Assembly: GCA_025618425.1 (NCBI GenBank)
Contig: CM046842.1
Coordinates: 37,797,625 to 37,861,624 of the forward strand
Origin: Heliocidaris tuberculata
Lineage: Eukaryota > Echinodermata > Echinoidea > Camarodonta > Echinometridae
DNA: 64,000 nt
Direction: 5' to 3'
Shown here: positions 53,801 through 64,000 of the stretch, in pieces
Layout of the letters: each line of letters begins with the position of its first letter
How positions within the stretch are numbered: position 1 is the first letter of the stretch
The notes under the pieces: generated by a model
Database searches by the model: none
The model's input: only the letters and a program-made list of their open reading frames with translations
What the model was told of the DNA's origin: nothing
Made by a program: the position numbers and the translations under genes

Positions 53801-55119
53801 ATTTGTGTTATTGACAGCAACAAAAACTCTTTAAAGCGCATAAAGAATTTTTTTATTATGTGTTATATAAAAATTACCTTATGATGATAATTTATATTAT
53901 CATTACTATTATACTATACTGTAAATAATCTGGAATTAGGGGACAGCCATTGTTTTGGAGAAAGAAAAAAGAGCACACAATCTTTACGGTGAAACCGTGT
54001 TCTAGAACTTGTTAATACTTTTCCACTTAAAGATATATAATGCTTTTTTTTCCTATTTGGCAATTCAATGAGTCATTTTGCAGATGCTTCTGTTTTATAT
54101 GATCAGCTGTGGCGCGCTGATTTTCATTTCTTTTTTTTTTTTTTGAGGGGGGGGGGGTTGTTTTTGATTTGTTTGTTTGTTTTGGAGTGGGTTTTTTTCA
54201 CACGGGATTGTATTTGTGCACGTTTTCGGAATAACTTTCCAGCCAATATCACTCGTTTATTAAGGCTATGACGTAAAACATCCAAACGCGTTGCGCCAAA
54301 AGATACAAGAAAAAAGAAAACACTGGGTTAACATTGCCCTCTAGAATATAAGTTTACAAGATAAGTAAGTATAGTAAATGCATGGAAACTGAAGAGATAT
54401 GAAAAAAAAAATAGCTACAACCAGGGAAAGGACAAGTAGTCTTAAAGTCACTGTTTAAAGAACTGATGCCTTCCTCAAAACGCAGAATTTCATGACACAC
54501 CTGCGTGAATGAAATAGAAAGTACACTTCTGAAATTCTGAATTGAATAGAAAGAGACACCATGGAGACTACAAATAATAATTGTTTAACAGAGTACTTGA
54601 CATTACAATGACCACAAGCATTACAGGGTGAGCTCTTAGGCTGGCATTATCGATATCGTGTATGTATTGTGGGCCTGGTTCTTAGGAGTAATATTTACCC
54701 TATAGTGTTTCATTTTCATTTTCATTTCACAAATCAATCAATATTGTCATTTTTACGCAGACAGTTGGGCTCCAGAAATGTCACGCGGACAAAGTGGCCA
54801 TTTATTTACATATTACACACAACCGAAAAAAGGCCGAATATGCAAACAAGATGTTGTACAAAGTAAATGATAAAAGCTTTCTTCTGTCTAATCCTTCTTT
54901 CCATTCTTTATCATTTATTATTTGAACTCTTTGTTCCTTTTCTAGCTGCATAGTTACTCTCAAGCATTTCTCTATGCACCAATTTACTAAGCATGCTTCT
55001 TATACATGTATATACATTGTGATGGAATATGTAGACCTGATAATGATATTGTAACACCGTCCTCTCGAAACTCACCCACAATCAATCATAAAAGAATCAA
55101 ACTCAGTCAAAATAATCAG
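53801..55119. other. Unassigned spacer
   Basis: AT-rich, with a poly-T/poly-G block at 54130-54160. No gene or clear repeat recognised. Confidence 0.45.
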
Positions 55120-55541
55120 CTAGCTGGAGCACCGAATCAAATATCATAAGAACCTAAAACAGAAGTACTCAAATTATCCAGAAATTTTTTGGAAATTTCT
55201 AGATAATTGTTTCATTAAGAAAAATTATATGCATAATATTAGACAGAACAATAATTTGTATGTTCCTAATCATAAATATAATTTTTCTAGATGTACAATC
55301 AAATACTTAGGGCCGATCATTTGGAACAATCCCTCGAATACCTTGAAATGTAGCCAAAGTCTTTCAATTTTTAAACGAACATATCGAACAAAATCATCTT
55401 CAATTGATGTTTATTTGCCTTCTCTCCTCCTCTCCTATTCTCTTTTCCCACGCGTTTGTTTTCATTTAGTTGATGTTCTTGGGATTGACCTTAGAAAGGC
55501 CTTTAGGCCTAGCCTATGTCATCCCACCACTATCTGTTATA
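55120..55541 (+). pseudogene. LINE ORF2 C-terminal fragment
   Basis: The plus-strand frame at 55229-55450 reads RQNNNLYVPNHKYNF, then CTIKYLGPIIWNNPSNTLK and SLSIFKRTY: the canonical CR1/Jockey-like end (small basic block, Gly-Pro-x-x-Trp-Asn, Phe-Lys). The 3' region resumes after the inserted MITE at 55542-55703, ending near a GGAAATAAACTTGAAT signal at 55766-55783. Confidence 0.72.
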
Positions 55542-55703
55542 CAGTGGCATACACAGGATTTTTTAAAGGGCGTGTTTTTTACTCCAAAATTCTCTGACAA
55601 GCAAAAAAAAAACCCAAACAAACAAGCAAACAAAAAAGTTTATCAGTAATTCTAAAGGAGGTGTTTTAACATCAAACAACACCATAAGGGGTATATGCGC
55701 ATG
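55542..55703. mobile_element. hAT-type MITE inserted in a LINE 3' region
   Basis: Left end CAGTGGCATACACAGG and a right end whose reverse is CATGCGCATATACCCC; perfect 8-bp target duplication CTGTTATA at 55534-55541 and 55704-55711. The interior carries the inverse of GCTTGTCAGAGAATTTTGG, linking it to 8411-8727. Confidence 0.85.
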
Positions 55704-56353
55704 CTGTTATATCATACTTATGTTGTATTCTTGTTTTTCTCTTGTTATGTATTTTTTTATCCGATTGTGGAAATAAACTTGAATAGAAAAAAATGTCGAC
55801 CAGAAGAAGTCCAAAAGTGCTCTGGTTCATTGGTCTACACACCAGACCCCCCCCCCCCCTCCTTCATTTTTTATTTGATTTGATTTGATTTGATTTTATT
55901 CAGATTCCACATTTACAATGAAATTACAACAATATGTATAAATTACAAACACTGCAAAAACAAAGAATACATAAATATGACATAGAAAGGTGACAAAATG
56001 ATATGTGGAGGGATCTACTAAAAAGCTTAGCTTGTGTGATGTAGACCCCCTAATCGAATAATGATACAATGATATATGTTTTTAAAAAAACAACAAACAA
56101 AAAAAAAGATTTTCGTTTAAATTAAAGTAATTGTTTGAGAGGGAGGAAATTACTAAACAAAACATATGTACATTATATACAGTTGAGCTAACATTACAAT
56201 ATAAAATTAATGAAATAAAAGAGATTTCGAGTGGAAATCAGTATATTATATATATACACGTATATATAACTATTATAAAAAAAAAAAGATAAATACACTA
56301 TTATGGAATGAAAAGAAAAGAAAAATAAATAAAAGCAGAGTGAATTATTTACA

Positions 56354-59208
56354 TCAGTATAAGTCAGTCAAGTGTTTCTTCACGAGATATTTGAACCTAC
56401 TTAAGTTAGGGGTAAGTTTTAAATTCTGTTCTAATGAGTTCCAATATTTAGGACCATTGAAAAATATAGTTTTACTGGCAAAAGCCGTTCGAGTTTTGGG
56501 TAAATGATAATCGTTTGCTTGCCTGGTGTAGTACCTGTGTAAAGTGCTATTTTTTTCAAACAGTTGTTTCAAAACGAATGGCATATTATTTCTATCAAGA
56601 TTGTACATGAATTGGTACAGCTGAAATCGATAAAGGTCATGAATTATGAGAATACGATTTTGGCGAAACAAAATATCAGTATGCGCTCTGTAAGATGTAT
56701 TACATATTATTCTCAAAACCTTTTTCTGCAAGAGTAAAATTTTATCTAACCTGGATCTTGCTGCGTTTCCCCATGCCAAAATGCCATAATTTAGATATGG
56801 TAAGATGAGAGTTGAATATAACATCAGAAGTGCTGATAATGGAAGAACATGCTTTAGTTGATGAATGACTCCAATATTTCTTGATATGGTTTTGCAAGTG
56901 TTATCAATATGCGAATTCCATGATAATTTATTGTCTATAGTAATACCTAAAAATTTGGTTGTTTTAACTTCTTTAATAACAGTGTTGTCAAATATAATTT
57001 GATCAGATAGATGTGATAAGGAATTACTAAACAACATATAATTTGTTTTTTGTAAATTTAAAGATAGTTTGTTAGCTTTTATACAATCCGTCACCTTTTT
57101 AAGTTCGGCATTTAAAACAGTGACGAGTTCAATAGGATCGTGATGTGAGTAGAACAGATTGGAGTCGTCCGCAAAGAGTATAAAAGAGAGAATATCAGAC
57201 GACCTTTTAATATCATTTACATAAATTATAAATAAAAGAGGGCCCAGAAGGCTTCCTTGAGGAACTCCGCAATTAACAGGTTTGGTAGAAGAGTCCGAAT
57301 TGTTTACGCTAACAAATTGTACTCTACCTGAAAGATAACTCTTAAACCACTTCAATGCATTCCCTCTGATGCCATAGTAAGCAAGTTTATGTAGTAGTAT
57401 CTCGTGATTAATGGTATCAAAAGCCTTAGAGAAATCAAGGAACATACCCACAGTGTGATTAGACTTATCAAAAGAACTAGAGATTTGATCTATGAGAGTT
57501 AAAATAGCGTGGGTCGTGTTGTGTTTTTCTCTGAAACCAAACTGAGAGTCGGATATAATATTGTATTTTTTAAGAAAAGCAATAGTTCTCACGTAGACTA
57601 CTTTTTCCAAAATTTTTGAAAACGAGGTTAATAAAGATATGGGGCGATAATTGTTGACAGACAGGTTATCACCTTTTTTGAATAATGGGATCACTTTAGC
57701 AATTTTCATTTTAGCTGGAACTTGGCCAGACTTCAAAGATAAATTGAATATATAAAGCAACGGATCAGCAATGGAATCGACAATGCTTTTCAAGAGGAAA
57801 TTGGTTATACCGTCGTAACCAGGAGATTTGTTTGATTTCAATCCTAAGACAATATTAACTAACTCCTGCCTAAATACTGGGGTAAAGAAAATAGAGTTGT
57901 CATTTGGCATTGTTAGAAATTCGTGAAAGGATTTATCACCTGGAATAATAGTCTGAGATAATTTGGAGCCTACTTCAGAAAAATAGGTGTTAAAGGTATC
58001 AGCTATTACGTGATTATCTTCAATAAAGACGTCATCAACACGCAACTTAGAAATTGACTTGGATTTTTTACCCTTATTCAGAGCACCATTTATGATTTTC
58101 CAAGTGTTTTTAACGTCATTTTTAAATAGATCTAGTTGTTCCACGAAATATCCCTTTTTCGCCAAGCGAAGGGTTGTAGTAAGCACATTTTTGTAGGAAG
58201 TGTATTTCATTCGTGAAGAATCGCAAGGTTTAGAAATAAAGTCGATATATAAATTATTTTTGCGATTAATGGATCGTAGAATTGATTTTGTAACCCAAGG
58301 AAGTTTAGGTATGCGTTTATAATCATATTTCCGATGTTTTTTCAATGGTATGCAAAAATTTATGCAATTATTTAACATGTTTAAAAATATTTCAAAGGCT
58401 TGATCAACATTTTCTTCCACAGAGTAAACATCAGACCAATCAGTAGAGCTTAACTTGTCCTGTAAAGAGGTTATATTTTCAGGAGTGAAAATACGACGTG
58501 CTCCTAAGTTCATACCATCATTTTTAGTATTTGGAAGTGCTAACTGAATGTGAGTAAAGATCAGAAAGTGATCAGAAATGTCAGTCACAATAATGCCAGC
58601 TTTAGGAACAGGTTGGCAATTACAGAATATGTTGTCTATAAGGGTGGCAGAGTGATCAGTCACTCTCGTAGGTTTAGAGATCAGTGGCAAAAATGATGAA
58701 GAGAAAAGGTTAGTGAGGAAATCATTAGTAGCCGAATGATTGCTGGATAGGAGATTTATGTTAAAATCCCCTGTAATGATACAATTACTGTTTCTAAATG
58801 CACGGTTTTGAAGAAGATCATTGATAGCAATTAAAAATTCATTCATACAAGCAGACTGTGGTGGTCTGTATATAACACCGATGAGCAGTTTCTGACCTTT
58901 CTGAGTTACAACTTCAATAAATAAAGACTCAATTGCATCAGTCATACATTTCAAGTCGTCCATGACCACATAATCAAGTGAACATGGTATATATAGCGCC
59001 ACGCCACCCCCTGGTTTGTTAGATCTGTTATTAGTGACGATCCTGTATTCAGGTAGCGTAACTAAATAATTAGCGGTCTCTGAAAACCAGGTTTCTGAGA
59101 GAGCAATAACCGGAGGCACTGACAATTCAGTATTTCCTAAAAATGATCGTAATTTCTCAAAATTTCTATTTGCACTTCTAATATTAAGGTGCAAGACAAA
59201 TAAGTTGT
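56354..59208 (-). pseudogene. LINE ORF2: endonuclease and reverse transcriptase
   Basis: About 950 uninterrupted codons. The APE-type endonuclease occupies the first 225: LHLNIRS at the start, ALSETWF, GGGVALYIP, IGVIYRPPQ, GDFNINL (about 150) and ISDHFLIF (about 213). RT: KVIPLFKKGDNLSVNNYRPI, FLDFSKAFDTINH (motif A, about 591), GVPQGSLLGPLLF (motif B, about 650), FILFADDSNLF (motif C, about 678, both Asp present), then the thumb with TKFLGITID and the C-terminal GPKYWNSL. The domains look intact, so the copy is young; it is disabled only because its N-terminal codons lie beyond the palindrome. There is no ATG at this end: the frame simply runs out of the palindrome. Confidence 0.92.
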
Positions 59209-59670
59209 CAGTTGTCACACGAAGAGAGCAAACGAGAGTTGCGACGTTTCGACCGCTATCTGCTAGTCTTCGTCAGGCAATGAGGACATAAGCCGCTGCA
59301 AGCGCCTCTTATAGCGTAAGCTGCGCTCCGAGGGTGCCGGAACCGCCGCGCTGCTATTGGTCAGTGAAACTGACCAATCAGAAGCCGCGGGCGGAGCGAC
59401 CAGTGGGCGGGATGCGGACGTCGGGGAGCACCGTCCGTCACTGACCGCAACTCCCCGACGTCCGCATCCCGCCCACTGGTCGCTCCGCCCGCGGCTTCTG
59501 ATTGGTCAGTTTCACTGACCAATAGCAGCGCGGCGGTTCCGGCACCCTCGGAGCGCAGCTTACGCTATAAGAGGCGCTTGCAGCGGCTTATGTCCTCATT
59601 GCCTGACGAAGACTAGCAGATAGCGGTCGAAACGTCGCAACTCTCGTTTGCTCTCTTCGTGTGACAACTG
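59209..59670. repeat. 462-bp essentially perfect palindrome inserted in LINE ORF2
   Basis: Arms 59209-59428 and 59451-59670 (220 bp each) are exact reverse complements as far as I can read, around a 22-nt loop (59429-59450). They are markedly GC-richer than the flanks. From the loop outward each arm has ATTGGTCAGT/ACTGACCAAT (itself an inner palindrome with CCAAT boxes), GCGCGGCGGTTCCGGC, a TATA-like CGCTATAAGAGGCGC, then GACGAAGACTAGCAGATAGC and GGTCGAAACGTCGCAACTCT, ending CGTGTGACAACTG. The order CCAAT, TATA-like box, downstream leader resembles two divergent promoters. No coding content of its own. Confidence 0.95.
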
Positions 59671-59999
59671 ATTAATCTTTCTCTTATTGTACTACCACGA
59701 TGATCAACATCTTCCGCACTAAATAAGTTGTCGTTCTCAAGTGTTTTAGCATAATCTTTGAATAAACATTCGGTGTAGTACGAAGATGAAGGAAGATGAA
59801 CTGCTTCGTCATGAGAATCAAATTCAAGTTGAAGCTCATCAAAATTGCTAGCAAGAGCATTGGTGGCAAAATGATCAAACCTCGTATTACCGTCATATCT
59901 ATGCGAGATAACATCATTTCGGCTCCCCTGTACTACTGTTATAAATTCATCTTCGTCTAAATTGTTGAAGGGAAAATGTTCGTTGTCAATCATTGACAT
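59671..59999 (-). pseudogene. N-terminal part of the same LINE ORF2
   Basis: Starts MSMIDNEHFPFNNLDEDEFI and includes YYTECLFKDYAKTLENDNLF, the acidic, low-homology leader typical in front of the endonuclease of CR1-like ORF2. The frame then runs into the palindrome. Its distal partner is 56354-59208. Confidence 0.6.
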
Positions 60000-60856
60000 T
60001 TAAACTACTTATAACAGAATAAATGCAAAAAATATTGAATGATACAAGGGATAAAACAAAGGTCAGAACTGCTTCTCGGTAAAAACGTATCGCGGAATTG
60101 TATTTGACATAACTAAAAGAATTAATGCACGAATATGAAAAGTTCTTAAGAATAATAATACATTTAAATGAAGAGCAAATAAAACAAGAAAGAGACAGAA
60201 ATTGGAAGAATCCAGAAAATATAAGAATCAATGGTAAAAGGTCAACCAAAATGATATGGGATGAGTATGAGCAGGGGTGAATATTCTGAATAATAATGAA
60301 TGATGAACAAAAGAGTCATGAGCTGGGTTGAGGTGATAAAAAGAATATGGAAATGAAATAGAGTATTGAACAGCTGTATGTGAAGGGAAACAATTTGAAG
60401 AACTAAGGACCTCTTACAATATGAATCATATTGTAAGAGGCTCTAAGTTCTTCTATTTCTATTTTTCTATTTCTAAATTCAACTTGTACATACGCACACA
60501 CTAGTAAGATGCTGCTGTAAAATCGTCTGGAATATGAGCAATTCTTTGTTATCAGTTATTATTTACGATCGTCATCACTGGAGTGGACATATTTACTGCC
60601 CTGAGACTGGTTTTGCGGTGGTCTACATCACTATTTGAGTGCTATTTGATTGCTTTTTATCAAGGTCATTAGGCTGAAAAGTTATCTTCAGTCCCATGTA
60701 CTCTATTTTGTGTTTCCACATGGCTTCCAGCAGTTGATAATTTACATCAAATCTTGAAGACTTGAAAGTTGGATTTTCTTGATTCTCATTGCCAGGTATT
60801 CTATTATATTCAGCTATACTTTATCTCTGTCATTAGCTATTAATAATATCCTGATC
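60000..60856. other. Spacer between two divergent LINEs
   Basis: Probably contains the 5' UTR of the minus-strand LINE and that of the plus-strand LINE starting at 60857. A 27-bp-arm hairpin lies at 60397-60453. No gene. Confidence 0.45.
60397..60453. repeat. Short near-perfect palindrome
   Basis: CCTCTTACAATATG and CATATTGTAAGAGG around AAT, with an outer gaagaact/agttcttc pair continuing the stem to 27 bp with few mismatches. Confidence 0.8.
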
Positions 60857-61630
60857 ATGTCTAATGTTAACAAGTTTGTTGCATTAGAAGTAGAGGGAGA
60901 GGAGGATGAAATCACTTTGAAGATAGATGAGGTGGTGGACAGTGCGATGGGTCTTATTCCAGATCTCAAGGGGAAGGAAGGGAATCGTCAACTTGTCGGT
61001 GATATTGTCAAGGCCGTTGTTGCAGCCCTCTTGCCAATGGTTCAGAACTTGTCGTGGCTCGTGGATCGTGGCTCTATATCAACAGTGAAAACCCAGGCTG
61101 TCGTGCAGAAGCATGATGACCGGCTCGATGAGGTCGAGCAGTATTCTCGGAGGGACAATATCGTTCTGAGGGGAGTGCCGGAAAGCCAGGGTGAGGTCAC
61201 CAACACCCTGGTAATAAATGTTGCCAAGAGCGCAGGAGTGACGGTCACAGAAAACGACTTAAGTACGAGTCATCGTATGGGAAGGCCCCAACCCAACAAA
61301 GCCAGACCAATATTAGCGCGTTTTGTCCGACGGGATCTCCGGACCGATCTTCTTAGGAATAAGAAGAAGCTGAGGGAATCGAAGGAGGAGGCCATGAAGA
61401 ATGTGATGGTGGGGGAACATCTTTCACCTGGCCGGGCCAAGCTCCTCCAGGTGATCAAGAAAGATGACGCAGTGGATAAGGTCTGGACTATAGATGGCAA
61501 TATTCATTGCACAACAAAAAATGATGGGAAAAAGCATGTACTCAGTAGTCCTCACGACCTCTTCAAACAGCTGGGCTGGAGCGAAGACAAACTGAGGGAG
61601 ACTGGTCTATTTGTTGACATTGCAGACTAG
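60857..61630 (+). CDS. LINE ORF1 protein (RRM-type nucleic-acid binding)
   Basis: A 257-aa frame from ATG 60857 (context atcATGT). The N-terminal half is acidic and helical; KHDDRLDEVEQYSRRDNIVL marks a coiled coil running into an RRM-like core (residues about 100-190, with VLRGVPE and SHRMGRPQPNKARPILARF). A basic C-terminal domain follows, with RAKLLQVIKK and CTTKNDGKKHVL. This layout is that of the L1/Tx1-type ORF1p, which coats the element RNA in the retrotransposition particle. The frame is fully open. It ends in TAG at 61628-61630, and ORF2 continues in the same frame. Confidence 0.82.
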   Translation: MSNVNKFVALEVEGEEDEITLKIDEVVDSAMGLIPDLKGKEGNRQLVGDIVKAVVAALLPMVQNLSWLVDRGSISTVKTQAVVQKHDDRLDEVEQYSRRDNIVLRGVPESQGEVTNTLVINVAKSAGVTVTENDLSTSHRMGRPQPNKARPILARFVRRDLRTDLLRNKKKLRESKEEAMKNVMVGEHLSPGRAKLLQVIKKDDAVDKVWTIDGNIHCTTKNDGKKHVLSSPHDLFKQLGWSEDKLRETGLFVDIAD

Positions 61631-64000
61631 GAAATCTCAGACCCTTTTTCATCATTAGACAATCATCTAACAATTACAAGTCTCAATGTCAATGTACTGA
61701 ACAGTAAATTGAACTTGGGTGTTTTGGATCTATATCTCAAAACTTGTGATGTCATTTGTCTTTTAGAAACTAAATCTGACCTTCCTGATCTGTCCCAATC
61801 TTGTCTCAAGGACTATGAATATTATAGTATGCAGAAAAGTAATAATGTATGTTACAAATTTGGTGGATATCATGGTATGTGTATTTTAATGAAGAAAGAA
61901 ATATTTGCATGTTCTGAAAGGGTTCAGGACACAGTGTCTGAATCGATCATCTGGATAAAGTTTGATAGTAATATTTTAGGTTATGAATTCATTTTGGCTG
62001 CAGTATATTTACCATGTGAGGGCTCGATTCATTATTCTAATGATGTTTTTGATAATTTTGTGCTTGATGTGATTGATATAAGAAGTAGATTTGATTTACC
62101 TTTGTGTCTTTTGGGTGATTTCAATGCCAGAACAGGCATACTCGATGACTTTTTAGAAGCAAAAGATATGGTTTCAAATTTGAATGGATATGAATTTTGT
62201 GATGATAATGATGACACTGATATTCGTAAGACACTGGAGGAATCCGGTTTCAATACAAACCGATGTAATAGGGATTCTCATGTAAACAATAATGGCAAAA
62301 AATTAATCGAAATTTGTCAGAGTTTCGATTTCAAAATAGTAAATGGGAGGTTTGGGGATGATAGGAATATTGGAGATTACACATGCTTCAACAAGAATGG
62401 TGGTTGCAGCACAATTGATTATGCTTTAGTATCTCACAATCTCTTTTTTCATATTTATAGCTTCAGTGTTGATACTTTTGATAGGTGTTAATCTGATGTA
62501 CATTGTCCTATTACTATAACACTACAATCCTCGAGATTGCAGACACTATCTGAAGATACTTCGTCCGGGAGTGACCAAAAATCTTATAATGAAAAGGATG
62601 AGGGTAAATGTATGCCTTCAATGTCTTTCAAGTGGTCAAATGATATCACTGAGGAATTCTCACAAAATATCGATAGTTCAGTTACTTCTATTCATGGGCA
62701 CTTAGATTACCTGTACAAAAATGTAAGTCAAAAGGAAATTGATAGCTTTTACTCACAAATTTGTAAGATGTTTACAGATACTGCTCAAGATATTGGTGTT
62801 TGTAAATGGAAGCAGTCTCAAGGTAGAAATAACAGAAAAAGGAATGTTGAAAATAAACTATGGTTTGATACAGAATGTAGTGCAGCAAGAAGAGAGTATT
62901 TGAATGTCAAAAACCGTATTTTGAGAAAAAGAAAATTGTCATTATATTCTGAAATAAATACTGATCTGGTTGAAGCTAGTAAAAGCTACAAAAGGTTAAT
63001 CAGACGTAAGAAAAGACAACATGAAAAAGATTTAAATGCATCTCTTCGTTCTTTGAAAACAAATAATCCAAAAGCATATTGGAAAATGCTAAACTCTAGT
63101 GAAAACAAGAAAGTTTCTGCAAACAAAGTTTTATTATCTGATTTCGCAAATCATTTCAGCTCCTTAGGTAATAGCCAGGCTGTAAAAAATGCATTAGAAG
63201 TTGGTTCCCTAATCGAGTCTGTTGATGTAAACGATGTTTTGAATGCACCAATCACATTGAAGGAAGTTGAAAGAATGATAAAGAACCTAAAGAATTCTAA
63301 AGCTTGTGGTAGAGATTTGATGAGAAATGAGTTTTTTAAACATTGTCCCCGTGGAATGCTCGACGTAATAGTGAAGTTTTTTAATGTTGTACTGGAGAGT
63401 GGCTTTGTTCCCACGGAATGGTGCATTGGAATAATCATCCCTATTTATAAGAACAAAGGTCAGGATACAAACCCTGATAACTATCGGGGAATCACATTGT
63501 TAAGTTGTTTTGGAAAACTTTTTACCTCTATTTTAAATCACAGAATTACCAAATATTTTGAGGCTGAAGAAATAATTGGCGAAGAACAGGCTGGTTTCCG
63601 CTCAGGCTATTCAACGACTGATCATATATTTGTTCTGAAGACAATAATTGATATATATGTCCAAAAGAAGAAACGCCTATATTGTGCATTTATTGATTTA
63701 AAAAAAGCATTTGATCTGATTGACAGAACATCCTTATGGCTGAAAATGTTGAGGCTGGGCGTGAATGGCAAGATTTTTGGTATCATTAACAACATTTATA
63801 AATATGCAAAGTCATGCGTTGCAGTCAATGGAAAATGTTCAGATTTCTTTACATGTAACATAGGTGTACGTCAGGGAGAGAACCTCTCCCCCTTGCTATT
63901 TGCTATGTATGTGAATGATTTTCAGCAACATATAAGGACATTCTATGAGGGGCTGGGTTCCTTGGCAAATGATGTTCATAGCTATCTAAATGCTGAAGAA
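61631..64000 (+). pseudogene. LINE ORF2 (endonuclease-RT), runs off the window, one TAA
   Basis: In frame with ORF1. The endonuclease starts at about 61670 (LTITSLNVNVLNSKL), with CLLETKSDLP, LLGDFNARTG and GCSTIDYALVS. TAA at 62489-62491 falls just before SDVHCPITI, the usual Ser-Asp-His block. After it the frame is open to the window end: YRGITLLSCFGKL, FIDLKKAFDLIDR (RT motif A, 63689-63727), GVRQGENLSPLLF (motif B). At motif C (63962) the usual Ala-Asp-Asp is replaced by LANDV, so the first catalytic Asp has become Asn. No ATG precedes the endonuclease. The copy is inactive because of the nonsense and active-site changes. The clade is uncertain. Confidence 0.85.

Larger units (their letters stand above)
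55875..59999 (-). mobile_element. Near-complete CR1-like LINE split by a palindrome
   Basis: The minus strand carries, in order, the probable N-terminus of ORF2 (59999-59671), the foreign palindrome (59670-59209), the endonuclease-RT part (59208-56354), a 3' UTR, and a tail AATAAAATCAAATCAAATCA at 55904-55876. The order and continuous motifs mark one LINE copy whose first ORF2 codons are separated from the rest by the insertion. Confidence 0.82.

Noticed and set aside
53583..53841. Ile/Asn/His-rich proteins
   Set aside because: Translations of the ATT/ATG triplet microsatellite.
59216..59218. GTG as the true start of the minus-strand LINE ORF2
   Set aside because: The frame continues upstream into the palindrome, and the likely native N-terminus is on its far side; the GTG is simply the first alternative start codon.
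59600..59650. Hammerhead ribozyme in the palindrome arms (CTGACGA, short stem, GAAA)
   Set aside because: The order CTGANGA-stem-GAAA is present, but there is an extra A before the stem and I cannot find a proper third stem with a cleavage triplet. Left only as a structural hint.
60779..60856. 26-codon N-terminal extension of LINE ORF1
   Set aside because: It would start at a TTG and is unlike the acidic N-terminus that follows the ATG at 60857.

Overview
The window is animal genomic DNA: AT-rich, spliced, dense in transposons, and with no operons or prokaryotic signals. RING/B-box proteins encoded in a single exon and repeated in the same orientation, a Ly6/uPAR-type gene, many CR1/L2-like and other non-LTR elements, and hAT, Tc1/mariner, Harbinger-like and TTAA-target DNA elements best fit an invertebrate deuterostome. 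An echinoid such as a sea urchin is my leading guess, but this comes from gene and repeat style and not from any database match.

Host genes. Five are supportable, all on the minus strand. (1) 8978-11844: a two-exon gene for a type I membrane protein with a Ser/Thr-rich, mucin-like ectodomain. (2)-(4) 14933-16735, 33586-35373 and 40407-42290: three diverged TRIM-like paralogs (RING, B-box, coiled coil, beta-propeller-like C-terminus). Each has its whole coding region in one exon and a probable intron acceptor 15-27 nt before the ATG. (5) 51145-52888: a complete three-exon gene for a small GPI-anchored Ly6/uPAR (three-finger) protein with ten cysteines.

Layout. 1-8.1 kb: two oppositely oriented TA-target MITEs, then a 3-kb array of about 56 copies of a 53-bp unit that appears to have grown inside a LINE, which is itself split by an antisense LINE. 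8.4-14 kb: hAT-type MITEs, the mucin-like gene and a decayed LINE. 14.9-16.8 kb: first TRIM gene. 17.4-23.2 kb: a TTAA-flanked composite of two inverted units whose ends are packed with CGAGT/ACTCG motifs. 23.6-24.5 kb: a Tc1-like element. 24.5-28.3 kb: low-complexity DNA and a 363-bp tandem duplication. 28.4-31.1 kb: a nearly open LINE reverse transcriptase flanked by a short inverted repeat. 33.5-42.3 kb: two TRIM genes with several TIR elements between them. 43-51 kb: mostly repeats and unassigned DNA. 51-53 kb: the Ly6 gene. 53-64 kb: LINEs, including a large ORF2 on the minus strand broken by an essentially perfect 462-bp palindrome, and a two-ORF LINE running off the right edge.

The host genes are not obviously one pathway. 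Three TRIM-like ligases plus two small cell-surface glycoproteins would be compatible with an immune or recognition neighbourhood, but that is inference. The strongest unexplained structures are the 462-bp palindrome with promoter-like arms, the TTAA/CGAGT composite, a set of otherwise unrelated elements built from degenerate arrays of one short word each, and a LINE whose ORF1 and ORF2 share a frame and are separated by a single UAG.
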